Assembly: GCF_014654205.1 (NCBI RefSeq)
Contig: NZ_BNAW01000008.1
Span: 1-64,000 of the forward strand
Source: Amycolatopsis bullii
Lineage (GTDB): Bacteria > Actinomycetota > Actinomycetes > Mycobacteriales > Pseudonocardiaceae
Direction of reading: 5' to 3'
Length of the DNA: 64,000 bases
A program made the translations under genes and the position numbers. Below the pieces are notes generated by a model. The model did not search any database. It was not told the DNA's origin and worked only from the letters and a program-made list of their open reading frames with translations. Every line of letters starts with the position of its first letter. Within the stretch, counting starts at the first letter, position 1. Below are positions 50,164-59,400 of this stretch, piece after piece.

Positions 50164-50280
50164 GCCACCCTCCCTTGCCTCAGGCGTAGCGGATCCGCGA
50201 CACCCCGGCAAGGTCTGTTCAAGATTTCCCCAACGGCCCCCGCGCACCGTGACGGCACGGACGACCGAGGGAGCCCCGAG

Positions 50281-50415
50281 ATGATTTCCGACGCCTACCT
50301 CCGCGCACGCATCGCCGAGGTCCAGCAGGAGTTCGCCGCCGCGCGGGCGTGGCTGCGCAGGTTGCGGGTCCGCCGCCGGAAGGCGCCGAAGCCGGCGGAG
50401 TTGTCAGAACACTGA
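50281..50415 (+). CDS. Small basic helical protein, 44 residues
   Basis: MISDAYLRARIAEVQQEFAA then ARAWLRRLRVRRRKAPKPAE. It has a GAGGGAG ribosome site and diverges from the AfsR-like gene across 117 bases. The first half is an amphipathic helix and the second is Arg/Lys-rich. It is too short to classify. Divergent placement beside the regulator and the good ribosome site argue that it is real. Confidence 0.5.
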   Translation: MISDAYLRARIAEVQQEFAAARAWLRRLRVRRRKAPKPAELSEH

Positions 50416-50475
50416 TAATCCGCCTGGATGACCTTCCTCCCTCGGAGTGGTGTCGGTCAACGGCGCTGCTCCGAC

Positions 50476-50539
50476 CTGCAGTTTACCGTCCGTTAGCCTG
50501 TTCGGACGATTGCGGTGGAGTCGATCACGGTGTCGAATA
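50476..50539 (+). promoter_or_regulatory. Upstream conserved blocks of the DUF742 gene
   Basis: CTGCAGTTTACCGTCCG (50476-50492), GTTCGGACGATTGCGG (50500-50515) and TGTCGAATA (50531-50539) occur in the same order as upstream of the gene at 22629. The gaps between blocks are shorter here. Confidence 0.6.
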
Positions 50540-50576
50540 ATCGCCTACAAGGATTAATCGCCGTGAGGAGCTGGCT

Positions 50577-50948
50577 GTGCACTGGGGGACCGCGCTCGAA
50601 GACGGAGGGGCGGCGGGGCTTGTCCGTCCGTACTTCCGCACCCACGGCCGGACGCGCCCGACGCGCGACCTCCCGGTCGAGACGCTCGTCTCGACCACCC
50701 CGCGCGGGCGGGCCATGACGCGCAACAGCACGGCGGAGGAGTCGGAAATCTGCGTGCTGTGCTGCACTTCGCAGTCGGTGGCCGAGGTGGCCGCGCGGCG
50801 GCGGCTGCCGCTCGGCGTGGCGCGGGTCCTGCTCTCCGATCTCGCCGACCGCGGGCTCGTCGCGGTGCACACCGCGAAGAAGGGCAACGGCAACCGGCCG
50901 AGCATGGACCTGATGAAACGCATCCTGCACGGCCTCAGCCGGCTGTGA
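50577..50948 (+). CDS. DUF742 protein (orphan CvnC-type conservon component)
   Basis: The product has 123 residues, with GTG start and GAGGAG upstream. LVRPYFRTHGRTRPTRDLPV, then ICVLCCTSQSVAEVAARRRL, PLGVARVLLSDLADRGLVAV and the tail SMDLMKRILHGLSRL are the DUF742 landmarks, including a winged-helix-like core. In conservons (cvn operons) DUF742 sits with a histidine-kinase-like protein, a roadblock protein and a small GTPase. None of those is present here, so this is an orphan. The 3' end overlaps the convergent hydrolase gene by 14 bases. Confidence 0.85.
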   Translation: MHWGTALEDGGAAGLVRPYFRTHGRTRPTRDLPVETLVSTTPRGRAMTRNSTAEESEICVLCCTSQSVAEVAARRRLPLGVARVLLSDLADRGLVAVHTAKKGNGNRPSMDLMKRILHGLSRL

Positions 50949-51765
50949 ACTCCCGGACCAGCCGCGCGAACTCCGCCGGCTGGTCGAGCGGCAGCAGCGT
51001 GTAGCTGTCGGCCACCTCGACGAGCTGCCCCTTGGGCAGCAGCGCCGCCAGGCGACGGCCGTGCTCGAGCGGCATCACGCGGTCCTCGGTGGCCCAGACG
51101 ACCAGCGCCGGCCGGTCGAAGCCCGGGAGCCGTTCGGCCGCTTCCCGGAGGATGTCCGGTGCGGCGGCGGCCGCCCGCAGGACGCGGACCGTGTCGCGGC
51201 GGACGCCGGCCTGGCTCAGCAGCGGCCGGAGCCAGCGGGCCGTGGCCGCGTCCCCGCGCTTCGTCAGCCACCCGAACGCGATCGGGAGCCGCCGCACCGC
51301 GCGCAGCCGCAGCTGCTGCACGAACGCGCCGAACAGGCGGGGCGGCAGTTTCCCGGCCAGGAACAGCGTTCTGCCGGTGAGGCCGGGCGGGAAGTTGTCG
51401 AACGCGTCGCACGAGGCGAGCACGACCCGGCCGACCCGCGGGGCGTCCTCCGCCATGAGCAGCTGCACCAGCGCGCCGCCGGTGTCGACGCCGACCAGGG
51501 TGACGTCCCGCAGGTCGAGCTGCTCCAGGAACTCCGCGAGCAGCCGCGCGAGACCCCGCATCGACAGGTCGGCACCGTCCCGCATCGGGTGCCGGTGCGC
51601 GCCGAGCGGCAGCGTCGGGACGACGCAGCGCAGGCCGTCGAGGGCGGCGACCGGGCCGTCCCAGAGCGAGCCGTCCATCAGGAGGCCGTGGACGAAGACG
51701 ACGGCCGGGCCCGCCCCGCCCGTGTCGGTGTACTCGACGGTGCCCGCGGACAGCGCGACCTGCAT
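50935..51765 (-). CDS. Alpha/beta hydrolase with Asp nucleophile and no obvious catalytic His
   Basis: The product has 276 residues. FVHGLLMDGSLWDGPVAAL gives the oxyanion HG motif. The nucleophile elbow reads VTLVGVDTGGALVQLL, so aspartate replaces serine as in haloalkane dehalogenases and epoxide hydrolases. The acid is in VVWATEDRVMPLEHG. Where the histidine should be, the protein has VEVADSYTLLPLDQPAEFAR: no histidine. Either it uses another residue or it is not a classical hydrolase. A TetR-type palindrome lies in its 63-base upstream region, next to the TetR gene. Confidence 0.85.
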   Translation of the reverse strand: MQVALSAGTVEYTDTGGAGPAVVFVHGLLMDGSLWDGPVAALDGLRCVVPTLPLGAHRHPMRDGADLSMRGLARLLAEFLEQLDLRDVTLVGVDTGGALVQLLMAEDAPRVGRVVLASCDAFDNFPPGLTGRTLFLAGKLPPRLFGAFVQQLRLRAVRRLPIAFGWLTKRGDAATARWLRPLLSQAGVRRDTVRVLRAAAAAPDILREAAERLPGFDRPALVVWATEDRVMPLEHGRRLAALLPKGQLVEVADSYTLLPLDQPAEFARLVREFTAG

Positions 51766-51799
51766 GCCAGCCTCCCAGTGACGTCCCCTGGGCAGAAGT

Positions 51800-51813
51800 G
51801 AACCACGTGGTTC
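51800..51813. promoter_or_regulatory. 14-bp palindrome, likely TetR operator
   Basis: GAACCACGTGGTTC is a perfect palindrome in the short gap between the tetR stop and the hydrolase start, 35 bases upstream of the latter. TetR-family proteins bind sites of this size and symmetry, so the adjacent regulator probably controls the hydrolase. Confidence 0.65.
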
Positions 51814-51828
51814 GCAAACTGTCGAGGC

Positions 51829-52452
51829 TCAGGGGGCCGCTTCCTCCCGTTCGACCGCCCGCAGCAGGGCCGCGACGCCGGCCTCCGCGCCTTCGCCGTC
51901 CGGGCTGGTCAGCAGATCCACGAGGAAACCGCGCAGCGTCGCGAGGATCATCTCGGCGACCTCGAGCTTGCGCCGCTCCGGCCAGTGCGGCGGGCAGAAC
52001 GACACCAGCGTCGGCAGGTACTGCTGCGACGCGCCGCGGCCGAGCGCGGCGTACCGGCCCGGGTCGTACATCGCCAGGCCCATCGCCTGGTCGAGGACGC
52101 GCCGCAGCTGCGTCTCCTCGTCGCGGAGGCTGGCCCAGGCGGCCCGGACGCGCCCGGCGAGCGTGGGCGATTCCGCGGCGACGGCCGTCAGCGCGTTGCC
52201 GATCCGCCGTTCCCGCAGCGCGAAAACCACCTGACGCAGCAGGTCCTCGGCGCCTTCGAAGTGGTAGAGCAGCACCTTGTGGGTCGTTCCGGCCGCCCGC
52301 GCGGCCCGTCGCAGGGAGAAGTCGACGAGCCCGTTCTCGGCGACGTCGTCGGTGATCTTCGCCAGCAGTTCCCGGCGCCGGGCCTCGCCGCGGGGCGACC
52401 CGGCCGACCGCCGGTACCCGGCCCGGGCCGGTTCGTCGGTAGCGTTGTCCAC
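51829..52452 (-). CDS. TetR family transcriptional regulator
   Basis: The product has 207 residues with a GTG start. The N-terminal HTH reads RRRELLAKITDDVAENGLVD, FSLRRAARAAGTTHKVLLYH, FEGAEDLLRQVVFALRE, the usual TetR three-helix unit and helix 4. The C-terminal ligand domain is typical in length (ASLRDEETQLRRVLDQAMGL, VAEMILATLRGFLVDLLT). It is divergent from an SDR gene (32 bases apart) and directly upstream of the hydrolase gene on its own strand, so both may be targets. Confidence 0.9.
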   Translation of the reverse strand: MDNATDEPARAGYRRSAGSPRGEARRRELLAKITDDVAENGLVDFSLRRAARAAGTTHKVLLYHFEGAEDLLRQVVFALRERRIGNALTAVAAESPTLAGRVRAAWASLRDEETQLRRVLDQAMGLAMYDPGRYAALGRGASQQYLPTLVSFCPPHWPERRKLEVAEMILATLRGFLVDLLTSPDGEGAEAGVAALLRAVEREEAAP

Positions 52453-52484
52453 GACGGACAGCTTGGCACGGGGAGGGTGCGGCG

Positions 52485-53345
52485 ATGCGGGTGCTGGTGA
52501 CCGGGGGCAACGCGGGGATCGGCTACTTCGCCGCCGAGCAGCTGGCTTCGGCGGGCGCGGACGTGGTGATCGGCAGCCGCGACCCGGCCAAGGCGCAGGC
52601 CGCGACCGAGTCGATCCGCTCGCGGGTCGCCGGGGCGAAGGTCCGGCACGTCCGGCTGGACCTGGCCGACCTGGGTTCCCTCGAACCGGACGTGGGTGTG
52701 CTGGACGCCGTGCTGTGCAACGCCGGTGTCGCGCTCGACGCGCCGCCGCGGCGGGAGACCGCGGACGGGCACGAGCTGATGTTCGGCACCAACCACCTCG
52801 GCCACTTCGCGCTGATCGCCCGGCTGCGGCCGGTGCTGGCCCCGGCGGCCCGGATCGTCACCACGGGCAGCTTCGCGGCGAAGTCGGCTCACCTCGACTT
52901 CGCGGATCTCCAGAGCTCGCGTGACTACCACCCGAAGCGGGCCTACGAGCGGTCCAAACTGGCCCAGATGCTGTTCGCGCTCGAACTCGACCGGCGGCTG
53001 CGGGCCGCGGGCTCCGCGCAGCTCAGCGTGCTCGCCCACCCCGGCGGCGCGCTCGACTCGCTGACGCCGTCGCGGCCGCCGGTGCACACCCGCACCGCCG
53101 GCGCGTGGCTGCGCGGGCTCCCGGCCCGGATGCTGTTGCAGGGCAAGGACGCCGGGGCCCGGCCCGCGGTGCGCGCGGTCCTCGACCCGGACGTCGAGGG
53201 CGGCCAGCTGTGGGGCCCGCGCGTGTTCGGCCTGCGCGGGCGGCCGCGGCCGGAACGCCGGTGGGCGAACCTGGCCGACGACGCGGCCGCCGCGCGGCTG
53301 TGGACGGAAAGCGTGGCGCTGACCGGGCTGGACCCGCTCGGCTAG
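52485..53345 (+). CDS. SDR family oxidoreductase (retinol-dehydrogenase-like)
   Basis: The product has 286 residues: VLVTGGNAGIGYFAAEQLAS with the basic follow-up GSRDPAKAQ, LDAVLCNAGVALDAPPRRET, MFGTNHLGHFALIARLRPVL, serine in IVTTGSFAAKS and Tyr-Lys in KRAYERSKLAQMLFALEL. It probably reduces or oxidises a lipophilic alcohol/aldehyde with NADP(H). It is divergent from tetR. Its TAG stop overlaps the TAG of the convergent effector gene in the palindrome CTAG. Confidence 0.88.
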   Translation: MRVLVTGGNAGIGYFAAEQLASAGADVVIGSRDPAKAQAATESIRSRVAGAKVRHVRLDLADLGSLEPDVGVLDAVLCNAGVALDAPPRRETADGHELMFGTNHLGHFALIARLRPVLAPAARIVTTGSFAAKSAHLDFADLQSSRDYHPKRAYERSKLAQMLFALELDRRLRAAGSAQLSVLAHPGGALDSLTPSRPPVHTRTAGAWLRGLPARMLLQGKDAGARPAVRAVLDPDVEGGQLWGPRVFGLRGRPRPERRWANLADDAAAARLWTESVALTGLDPLG

Positions 53346-54892
53346 CTGCCGTTGTCCCCGCCGGTGACGTTGCCGATGCCGGCGGGCACTCCCTTGATCA
53401 TGTCGACGACGGTCTTGCCGGCCAGGCCCGACTTGCCGAACCACGGGTCGGTCATGACCTTGATGGCCGACTCGAACTTTTCCGCGCCTTCCTTGCCGAA
53501 GAGCTTGCCGAGCTCGTGCACGGAGAAGTTGCTGATCTTGTCGAACTTCTGCATGATCTCGGGCGTCACACCATCCATTTGGGACAGCTTGGTCTTGATG
53601 ACGTCGGTCATCTGATCGGTGAACGGCTTGTGTGGCTTGGGGTCGGGGGTGGGTGCCGGGTCCGGAGTGGACTGAGTGGTGTCCGGCTTCGGTTCCGGGG
53701 TGGAGTCGGGCTTGGGCTCCGGGGTGGCCGAGGAGGGCGCGGGTTCCGGCTTGGGCTCGGGGGTGGTGTCCGGCTTGGGTTCCGGTTTCGGTTCGGGTGT
53801 GGCCGAGGAGGGAGTGGTGTCCGGTTTCGGCTCGGGCTTGGGGTCCGGTTTGGGTTCGGGTTTCGGGTCCGGGGTGGCCGACGAGGACGAGGGTGCGGGT
53901 TCCGGCTTCGGTTGCGGTTTGGGCTCGGGGGTGGTGTCCGGCTTGGGCTCGGGCTTCGGTTCGGGAGTGGCCGACGAGGGAGTGGTGTCGGGCTTGGGGT
54001 CCGGCTTGGGCTCGGGCTTCGGGTCCGGAGTCGCCGACGAAGGCTTGGGGTCGGGTTTCGGGGCCGGGGTGGCGTCCGGCTTCGGGGTGGGCGTCGGCGT
54101 CAGGCTGCTCGTCGGGGGCTTGGCCGCCGCCAGGTCGTCGCCCGCCTTGCCGAGCTTCGTCAGCGCCTGCAGCAGGTCGCCCAGCTTCTTGGCCAGCTGG
54201 GCCAGCTTGGCACCGATCTTGCCCAGCGCCGTGGCCACCGTGCCGATCGTCGTGCCGATGAAGATCGCGATCGACGCGCCGAACGTCACCGGGGCCAGCG
54301 CCGCCGCGATCAGGGCGCCCTTGATGATCGTCGCCAGGAGCATGGCGATCAGGTCGCGGAGGATGCCGCGGAACGCGCCGACGATGCCGCCGGCGATCTT
54401 CATGTTCTTGCCGGCCTCGTCGAGGTAGCCGCCGAGGGCGCCCAGCTGGTCGGTGACCGCGTCCATGTCCTTCTTGAACGCGTCCGCGGCCTGCCCGCTC
54501 CACTCCTTCAGCAGCTTGTCGAGCGCCTGCTGGTGGTCGGCCGACCACTGCTCCAGCTTCTTCTTCTCCGCCGTGAGCGCTTCGCTCGCCGCCGCGATGC
54601 CGATCGGGTCGCCCATCAGGATGTCCAGCGGCCACCGCAGGATCGTGATGTGCTCGATGAGCCAGCCGATCCCGGCCGTCAGCAGGCTGCCGATCGGGTC
54701 CAGCACGAGACCGATCGTCTCCAGCGCCATGCCCGCCGAGCCGATGCCGATCGCGACCTTGTCGTGCTCCTTGACGGCCTTGTCCAGGCCGATGGCCGCC
54801 TCGAAGAAGCCCGCACCGGCCGAGGCGTTGTCGCTGTTGAACAGGTCCGAACCGTGGAGGCTGACGTCCTTGCTCTGGTAGTCGTCGCCCAC
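53342..54892 (-). CDS. Type VII secretion-like effector: WXG domain, membrane helices, Pro/Lys repeat, C-terminal domain
   Basis: The product has 516 residues from GTG 54892, which shares one base with the preceding stop (TAGTG). Order: N-terminal region with AGAGFFEAAIGLDKAVKEHD and hydrophobic helices (IGIGSAGMALETIGLVLDPI); a WXG100-like hairpin (LEQWSADHQQALDKLLKEWS, GQAADAFKKDMDAVTDQLGA); long hydrophobic helices (LRDLIAMLLATIIKGALIAA, FGASIAIFIGTTIGTVATAL); about 155 residues of PxPKPD/SSATP repeats; and a 95-residue C-terminal domain (HKPFTDQMTDVIKTKLSQMD to VPAGIGNVTGGDNGS) that I do not recognise. The plan is that of an ESX-exported effector whose tip domain varies. Confidence 0.75.
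   Translation of the reverse strand: MGDDYQSKDVSLHGSDLFNSDNASAGAGFFEAAIGLDKAVKEHDKVAIGIGSAGMALETIGLVLDPIGSLLTAGIGWLIEHITILRWPLDILMGDPIGIAAASEALTAEKKKLEQWSADHQQALDKLLKEWSGQAADAFKKDMDAVTDQLGALGGYLDEAGKNMKIAGGIVGAFRGILRDLIAMLLATIIKGALIAAALAPVTFGASIAIFIGTTIGTVATALGKIGAKLAQLAKKLGDLLQALTKLGKAGDDLAAAKPPTSSLTPTPTPKPDATPAPKPDPKPSSATPDPKPEPKPDPKPDTTPSSATPEPKPEPKPDTTPEPKPQPKPEPAPSSSSATPDPKPEPKPDPKPEPKPDTTPSSATPEPKPEPKPDTTPEPKPEPAPSSATPEPKPDSTPEPKPDTTQSTPDPAPTPDPKPHKPFTDQMTDVIKTKLSQMDGVTPEIMQKFDKISNFSVHELGKLFGKEGAEKFESAIKVMTDPWFGKSGLAGKTVVDMIKGVPAGIGNVTGGDNGS
53640..54110. repeat. Coding repeat: Pro/Lys/Asp-Ser/Thr tandem units
   Basis: The segment encodes imperfect alternation of (P-[DE]-P-K)n blocks with SSATP, separated by DTTP. 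On the + strand it reads as GG(T/C)TTCGG-like and GTGGCCGA(C/G)GA-like runs. Charged poly-proline linkers of this type are extended and rigid. Assemblies and strains often differ in copy number at such sites. Confidence 0.85.
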
Positions 54893-55206
54893 TATCCGAA
54901 CCTCACGATCGAGTTCACGGCGTCTTCTTCGCCCGACTGGTAGCGCTTCGCCGCCTCGGTGACCTTGTCGGCGAACTCGCCGATGGTCTTGGCGTACTCG
55001 CCGAACTGGTGGTGCGCCTTGTCGGTCCAGGTGCTCGCGCCGGCGGCCATCAGCTGGCACGCCGGGTTGATGCCGAACATGCCCGGGTCGCAGACCATGC
55101 CGCCGACGAGGTCCGCGGTGCTCTGCAGGTTCTTCTGCAGCTCGTCGAGGTGCTTGCCGAACTCCGTCAGTGGCTCCGAAGAGACGCGGAAGCCGCCGCC
55201 GGTCAC
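54892..55206 (-). CDS. ESX/WXG100-like small protein
   Basis: The product has 104 residues with a GTG start overlapping the YbaB gene stop (GTGA). PLTEFGKHLDELQKNLQSTA followed by TWTDKAHHQFGEYAKTIGEF and ADKVTEAAKRYQSGEEDAVN form a helix-turn-helix hairpin, as in ESX partner proteins, with a tryptophan near the turn. Two cysteines (VCDPG, PACQL) lie in the loop. It probably binds and co-exports with the effector encoded next. Confidence 0.78.
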   Translation of the reverse strand: MTGGGFRVSSEPLTEFGKHLDELQKNLQSTADLVGGMVCDPGMFGINPACQLMAAGASTWTDKAHHQFGEYAKTIGEFADKVTEAAKRYQSGEEDAVNSIVRFG

Positions 55207-55703
55207 CAGGGGTTCGATTCGTCGTCGGCGCGGTCCTCGGCCACCGGGCGGCGGCGCGGCGCGGACGGCGGGGCCGGGGGAACAGGGGGAGCAGGCGGCG
55301 GTGGGGCAGCCTCGGCGCTCTCCGGCGCCGCGAAGTCCGCGTCCGGCGGCGGGTCCGGCGGCAGGAAGGACCGGACCATTTCGGTCGACTCGCTGTCGCC
55401 GTTGATGGTCGCGAAGGAATCCGCGACGGCGCGGGCGGTCTGGCGCTGCGCGTCCCGCACCGCGCCCATGATCGCCGCGGTCAGCCGCGCCGGGCCCAGC
55501 TCGCACGCCCGGTGCCCGAGCTCGAGGTTCGTGAGCGCGCCGTTCGGGGCGAGGGTCACGGTGACCGAGCCGTCTCGGGTGCGGACCGTCGCCCCGGCCG
55601 AGGAAAGCGCTTCGTTCAGCGCCGCGGCCTTCGACTGCATCTCCCGGACCTGCCGCTCGAGCAGGAGCTGGAAGTCTTCGCCTGGCCCCAGGTTCGGTTG
55701 CAC
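55203..55703 (-). CDS. YbaB/EbfC family protein
   Basis: The product has 166 residues with a GTG start. The YbaB core is FQLLLERQVREMQSKAAALN then VRTRDGSVTVTLAPNGALTN and LELGHRACELGPARLTAAIM, typical of the nucleoid-associated fold that many actinobacterial ESX-like loci encode. A proline-rich tail (PPPPAPPVPPAPPSAPRRRP) follows. It is the first gene of the three-gene overlapping operon. In this context it may act as a chaperone or scaffold rather than a DNA-binding protein. Confidence 0.82.
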   Translation of the reverse strand: MQPNLGPGEDFQLLLERQVREMQSKAAALNEALSSAGATVRTRDGSVTVTLAPNGALTNLELGHRACELGPARLTAAIMGAVRDAQRQTARAVADSFATINGDSESTEMVRSFLPPDPPPDADFAAPESAEAAPPPPAPPVPPAPPSAPRRRPVAEDRADDESNPW

Positions 55704-55848
55704 GAAATCGACTCCTCGACGTGCCGGCGCGCTCGGCCGGATCCCATGAGCGGCAGGTTAGCGCACACCTGACGTTCATCTGCCGTTAGCCGCAGATATG
55801 CCTGGACGTCTCCTCGATGGTGCCCCCGAACACCCGGGCGCGGCTGGT

Positions 55849-56418
55849 CTACTGTGGACCTGCGACGGCCCGGGCGGCCCGGTCGACCTCCGTGCGGCGA
55901 GCCGCCCAGTGCTCCGCGTCGCGGTGGCCGTCGGTGGCGAGGGCGCCGTCGAGCTGCTCGCGCAGGATGTCCGCGTGGCCGGCGTGGCGGTTCGTCTCGG
56001 TGAGCACGTGGACCAGGATGTTGAACAGCAGCACGTCCGGCCGGGGCCACCAGGGCACGTGGCCGGGTGCGTCGACGGGCAGCTCGGTGATCGTCGCGTC
56101 GGCGTGGGCCCAAGCCCGGCGGTAGCGGTCGATGATCTCCTGGCGCGTCTCGTGCTCGGTCGCCCACATGTCGGTGCCGCGCACGGTCAAGTCGTCCCAG
56201 CGGGGCAGCGGCTCGGGGAACGGCCTGCCGAAGATCTCGCCGAAGTACCGGGCCTCGGTCAGGGTCAGGTGCTTGACCAGGCCGAGCAGGTTGGTGCCGG
56301 TCGTGGTCAGGGGACGGCGGATGTCGTACTCGCCGAGCCCGTCGAGCTTTCCGACCATCTCCTCGCGGATCTCACGCAGGTCGCCGTGCAGGTACGTCTT
56401 CGCGAAGTCGTCGATCAT
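55849..56418 (-). CDS. DinB-family protein
   Basis: The product has 189 residues. TYLHGDLREIREEMVGKLDG, LGLVKHLTLTEARYFGEIFG and the closing FNILVHVLTETNRHAGHADI supply the three histidines of the DinB/DUF664 metal site. DinB proteins are four-helix metalloenzymes, some of them thiol-S-transferases using mycothiol or bacillithiol. The start lies 13 bases after the GH15 stop, so it may be co-transcribed with it. Confidence 0.88.
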   Translation of the reverse strand: MIDDFAKTYLHGDLREIREEMVGKLDGLGEYDIRRPLTTTGTNLLGLVKHLTLTEARYFGEIFGRPFPEPLPRWDDLTVRGTDMWATEHETRQEIIDRYRRAWAHADATITELPVDAPGHVPWWPRPDVLLFNILVHVLTETNRHAGHADILREQLDGALATDGHRDAEHWAARRTEVDRAARAVAGPQ

Positions 56419-56431
56419 GGCGTCCAGCTTG

Positions 56432-59400
56432 TCAGCCCACGGGCACCACCCCGCGCACCGAAACCGGACCGCGGGCCGGGTCCAGCTCCAGCTTCTGGTC
56501 CACGCCGGGCGGCGTCAGCACGTCGAACGCCTTCGGGGCCGTTGCCGGGTCCGCCGCGCAGATCGGTGCCGTCCCGCCGGCCGGGCACAGGCCGAACGTG
56601 TACTGGCCCGCCGTCGGCGTGAACGGCCGGGCCTGGTCCGGCGAGTTGCCGTCCTGCCCGGTCAGCACCACGGCGAACGTCCAGCCCGGCCCCGGCGTCC
56701 CGAAGGCCGCCTTCGCCACGCTGACCGTGATGTACCGCGTTGCCTGCGAAGCCTGCACCGACGGCGTGGCCAGCGAAGCACCCGAAGCGTCGACGAGCGC
56801 CGGGTCCGCGAAGCCCTGGACCTCGATGCGCCGGCTCCACGCGTCCTGCGCCGCGATCGTGTACGCCCGGCTCGGGAACGGTGCCGCGGTCGAGGTCGCC
56901 GTCGCCGCCGGGTCGTGGCCGTAGATCGTCAGCAGCTGGGCGCCCAGCGGCGAGCCGAACGTCGGCGACAGGTCGCGGACCTGCGCCCGGAACACCAGGG
57001 TGGCGCCGGAATCGATGACCTGGAACCGCTGCAGGTCGAAGGCGCCGGCGTGGAAGTCACCCGCTGTCGGGTAGGTGTACGTGCCGGGCCCGTTGTCGTC
57101 GCCGTCCGGGTCCGTGGTGTCCAGCAGCACGGTGCCGGTGACGAAGTCCGAGCTGATCGTCTTCTGCGCGTACCCGGTCCCGGCGCCCGTCGCGGTCGCC
57201 GTGACGACGGTCGCGCCCAGCGGGGTCGGCACCGAAGCGCTGAACGTGCCCGCCGCGGAAGCCCGGGTCGTCAGCACCGTCGTCGTGCCCGCGTCGGTGG
57301 CGGAAACGGCGAGGTCGACGCGGCTGCCCGCGGGCGCGGTGCCGGTGACCTGGGCGGTCGCGGTGGACACCGACGCGGGTGCGTCGAGCGTGACCGTCAG
57401 CGCGGGCGGCGCGGCGGCGTACCGCGCGCGCACCTCGGCGGGCTGCTCGGGCAGCCGCCCGTCGTCCAGGGCCCGGGCCAGCCGCACCGATTGCGACTGC
57501 GCCCAGCTCAGCGGCGCTACCGAGCCGGCCGGCTGTCCCGGGGTGAAGCCGATCGACGCCGTCTTCGGGTCCGTGCCGTACGGCGACGGCGGCAGCGGCG
57601 GGTTCTCCCAGATCTGCTCGGGGATCAGGCCGGTGCCGTTCGTCTGCGCCCGCATCGCGCGCAGCAGCGCCGCCGCGCCGGCCCGGTCGCCGGTCTGCAC
57701 GGCCTGCTCGCCGCGTTCGCCGGCGAGCACCGGCCACAGGTGCCCGGACCCGGTGTTCGTCGACGGCCAGGGGGCGCCCGTCGGGCCGCAGTTCGTCGGG
57801 TCCGGCTCGTAGCAGTCGCCGTAGCCGTCCTCGCTGCCCGGCGCCGACGTCCCGTAGCGGTACCAGCCCGGCCCGGCCGGGGTGTCCCGCTTGATCACGC
57901 GGTCGACCACGCCGAGCGACGCGGTGACGTCCGGGTCGTTCGCGGGCAGCACGCCCAGGCGCGTCAGCTCGAGGAACCCGGCGTCGACGACCGCGCGCTG
58001 GTCGGCGTCGACCGAGCCGTTGCCGAGGTTGGAGAACCACTCGGAGTTCGGGTCGCCGTTCTTCGTCAGGCGCAGGAAGTACCGGCCGCCGTACGGCCCG
58101 TTCGACGTCACCGTCCAGCCCTTGATGCTGCGCTGGAAGTGGTCGGCCGTGGCCCGGTAGACGTTCGCGCGCGCACTGTCGCCGTTGCGGTCGGCGATCA
58201 CGCCGGCGGCGACGAGCCCGGCGATCTCCGCGGCGATCGTCGAGGGGGAGTAGCCGCCCTGTTCTTCCCACCGTTCCGAGCCGAACGCCGGTCCGTGCGC
58301 GACGACGAAGTCCGCGGCCGCGCGGATGTGCCCGGTGTAGAGCGTGCGGTCGCGGTCGAGCCCGGCCTGCAGGGCCATCAGGATCGGGTACGCGCTCTCG
58401 TCGAGCTGGTCGCCGCCGGAGTCGGGCGCCTTCTTGCCGTTCAGCATGGAGTTGCGCGGGAACCGGCCGTCGGGTTGCTGCTGACGGGAGAACAGCCAGC
58501 GGACGCTCGCCCGCGCCGTCTCGCGATCGCCCGCGGACAGGAGGCCGGAGAAGCTTTCGTACAGGTCACGGGCGAAGATCTCGCGGTAGGACCCGAAGTA
58601 GACCGGCTTGCCGCCCGGGGCGTCGCCCGCGGACACCGCCTGACCCCACGGACTGCCGAGCGAGGCGACGACCGCGCCCGGGAACGTCTTGTCCTCACTG
58701 GCCTTGAGCACGTTGACGGACTGGTAGTAAGCGTCGGAATCCTTACCCCGCACCGGGATGAGCCCGCGGTCGTAGTCACGCCACTCGCGCGCGTACTGGC
58801 GGTAGCTCGCCTCGAACGGCGTGCGCAGGCTCGCCCCGGCCGTGGCGACGGCGGCGCGCGCGTCCGCGCCGAACCCGAGCGCCAGCACGGCCGGGCGGCG
58901 CGGCTGGAGGTCCAGCTGCGCGGTCTGGACGACGTTGCCGTTCACGGCCGTCGGTGTCGTGTCGGTGAGCCGGTGGTCGCGGTCCAGCTGGGCGAGCCCG
59001 TCGCCCGCGGTGCCGGCGAACCCGCTGCCGGTGGCCAGGAACCGGTGGTCGGCGCGCAGTGCGGCGGCCAGCGGGGTGCCGTAGTCGCGGGCCGGCGCGC
59101 TGGACACCGTGTTGCTGTCGGCGCTGACCAGCGCGGACGTCGGCGCGTCGACCGTGGCGGTGTCGCCGCCGCCGTTGGCCGGGCCGCCCCCGCCGTTGCC
59201 GTTGATGCTCGCGTCGAACCGCACGTAGACCTTGAGGTCGCGACCGGAGTCCTTCAGCGGCTCCAGCCGGGTTTTGATGAGCACTCCGGTCCGGGCCGGG
59301 TCGGCCAGGTAGTCGGTGACCAGCCGGTATCGGCCGCTGCGCGCGGTCGACGTCACTTCGCACGCCATCCCGCCCGCGCTCGTGCGGACCGTGTAGGTCA

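Noticed and set aside
53640..54110. CRISPR-like periodic repeats
   Set aside because: The periodicity is in-frame coding of a Pro/Lys-rich linker with no unique spacers.
55778..55797. Near-palindrome ATCTGCCGTTAGCCGCAGAT upstream of the YbaB operon
   Set aside because: Only the outer six bases pair well and it lies far from a convincing promoter, so I do not list it as an operator.
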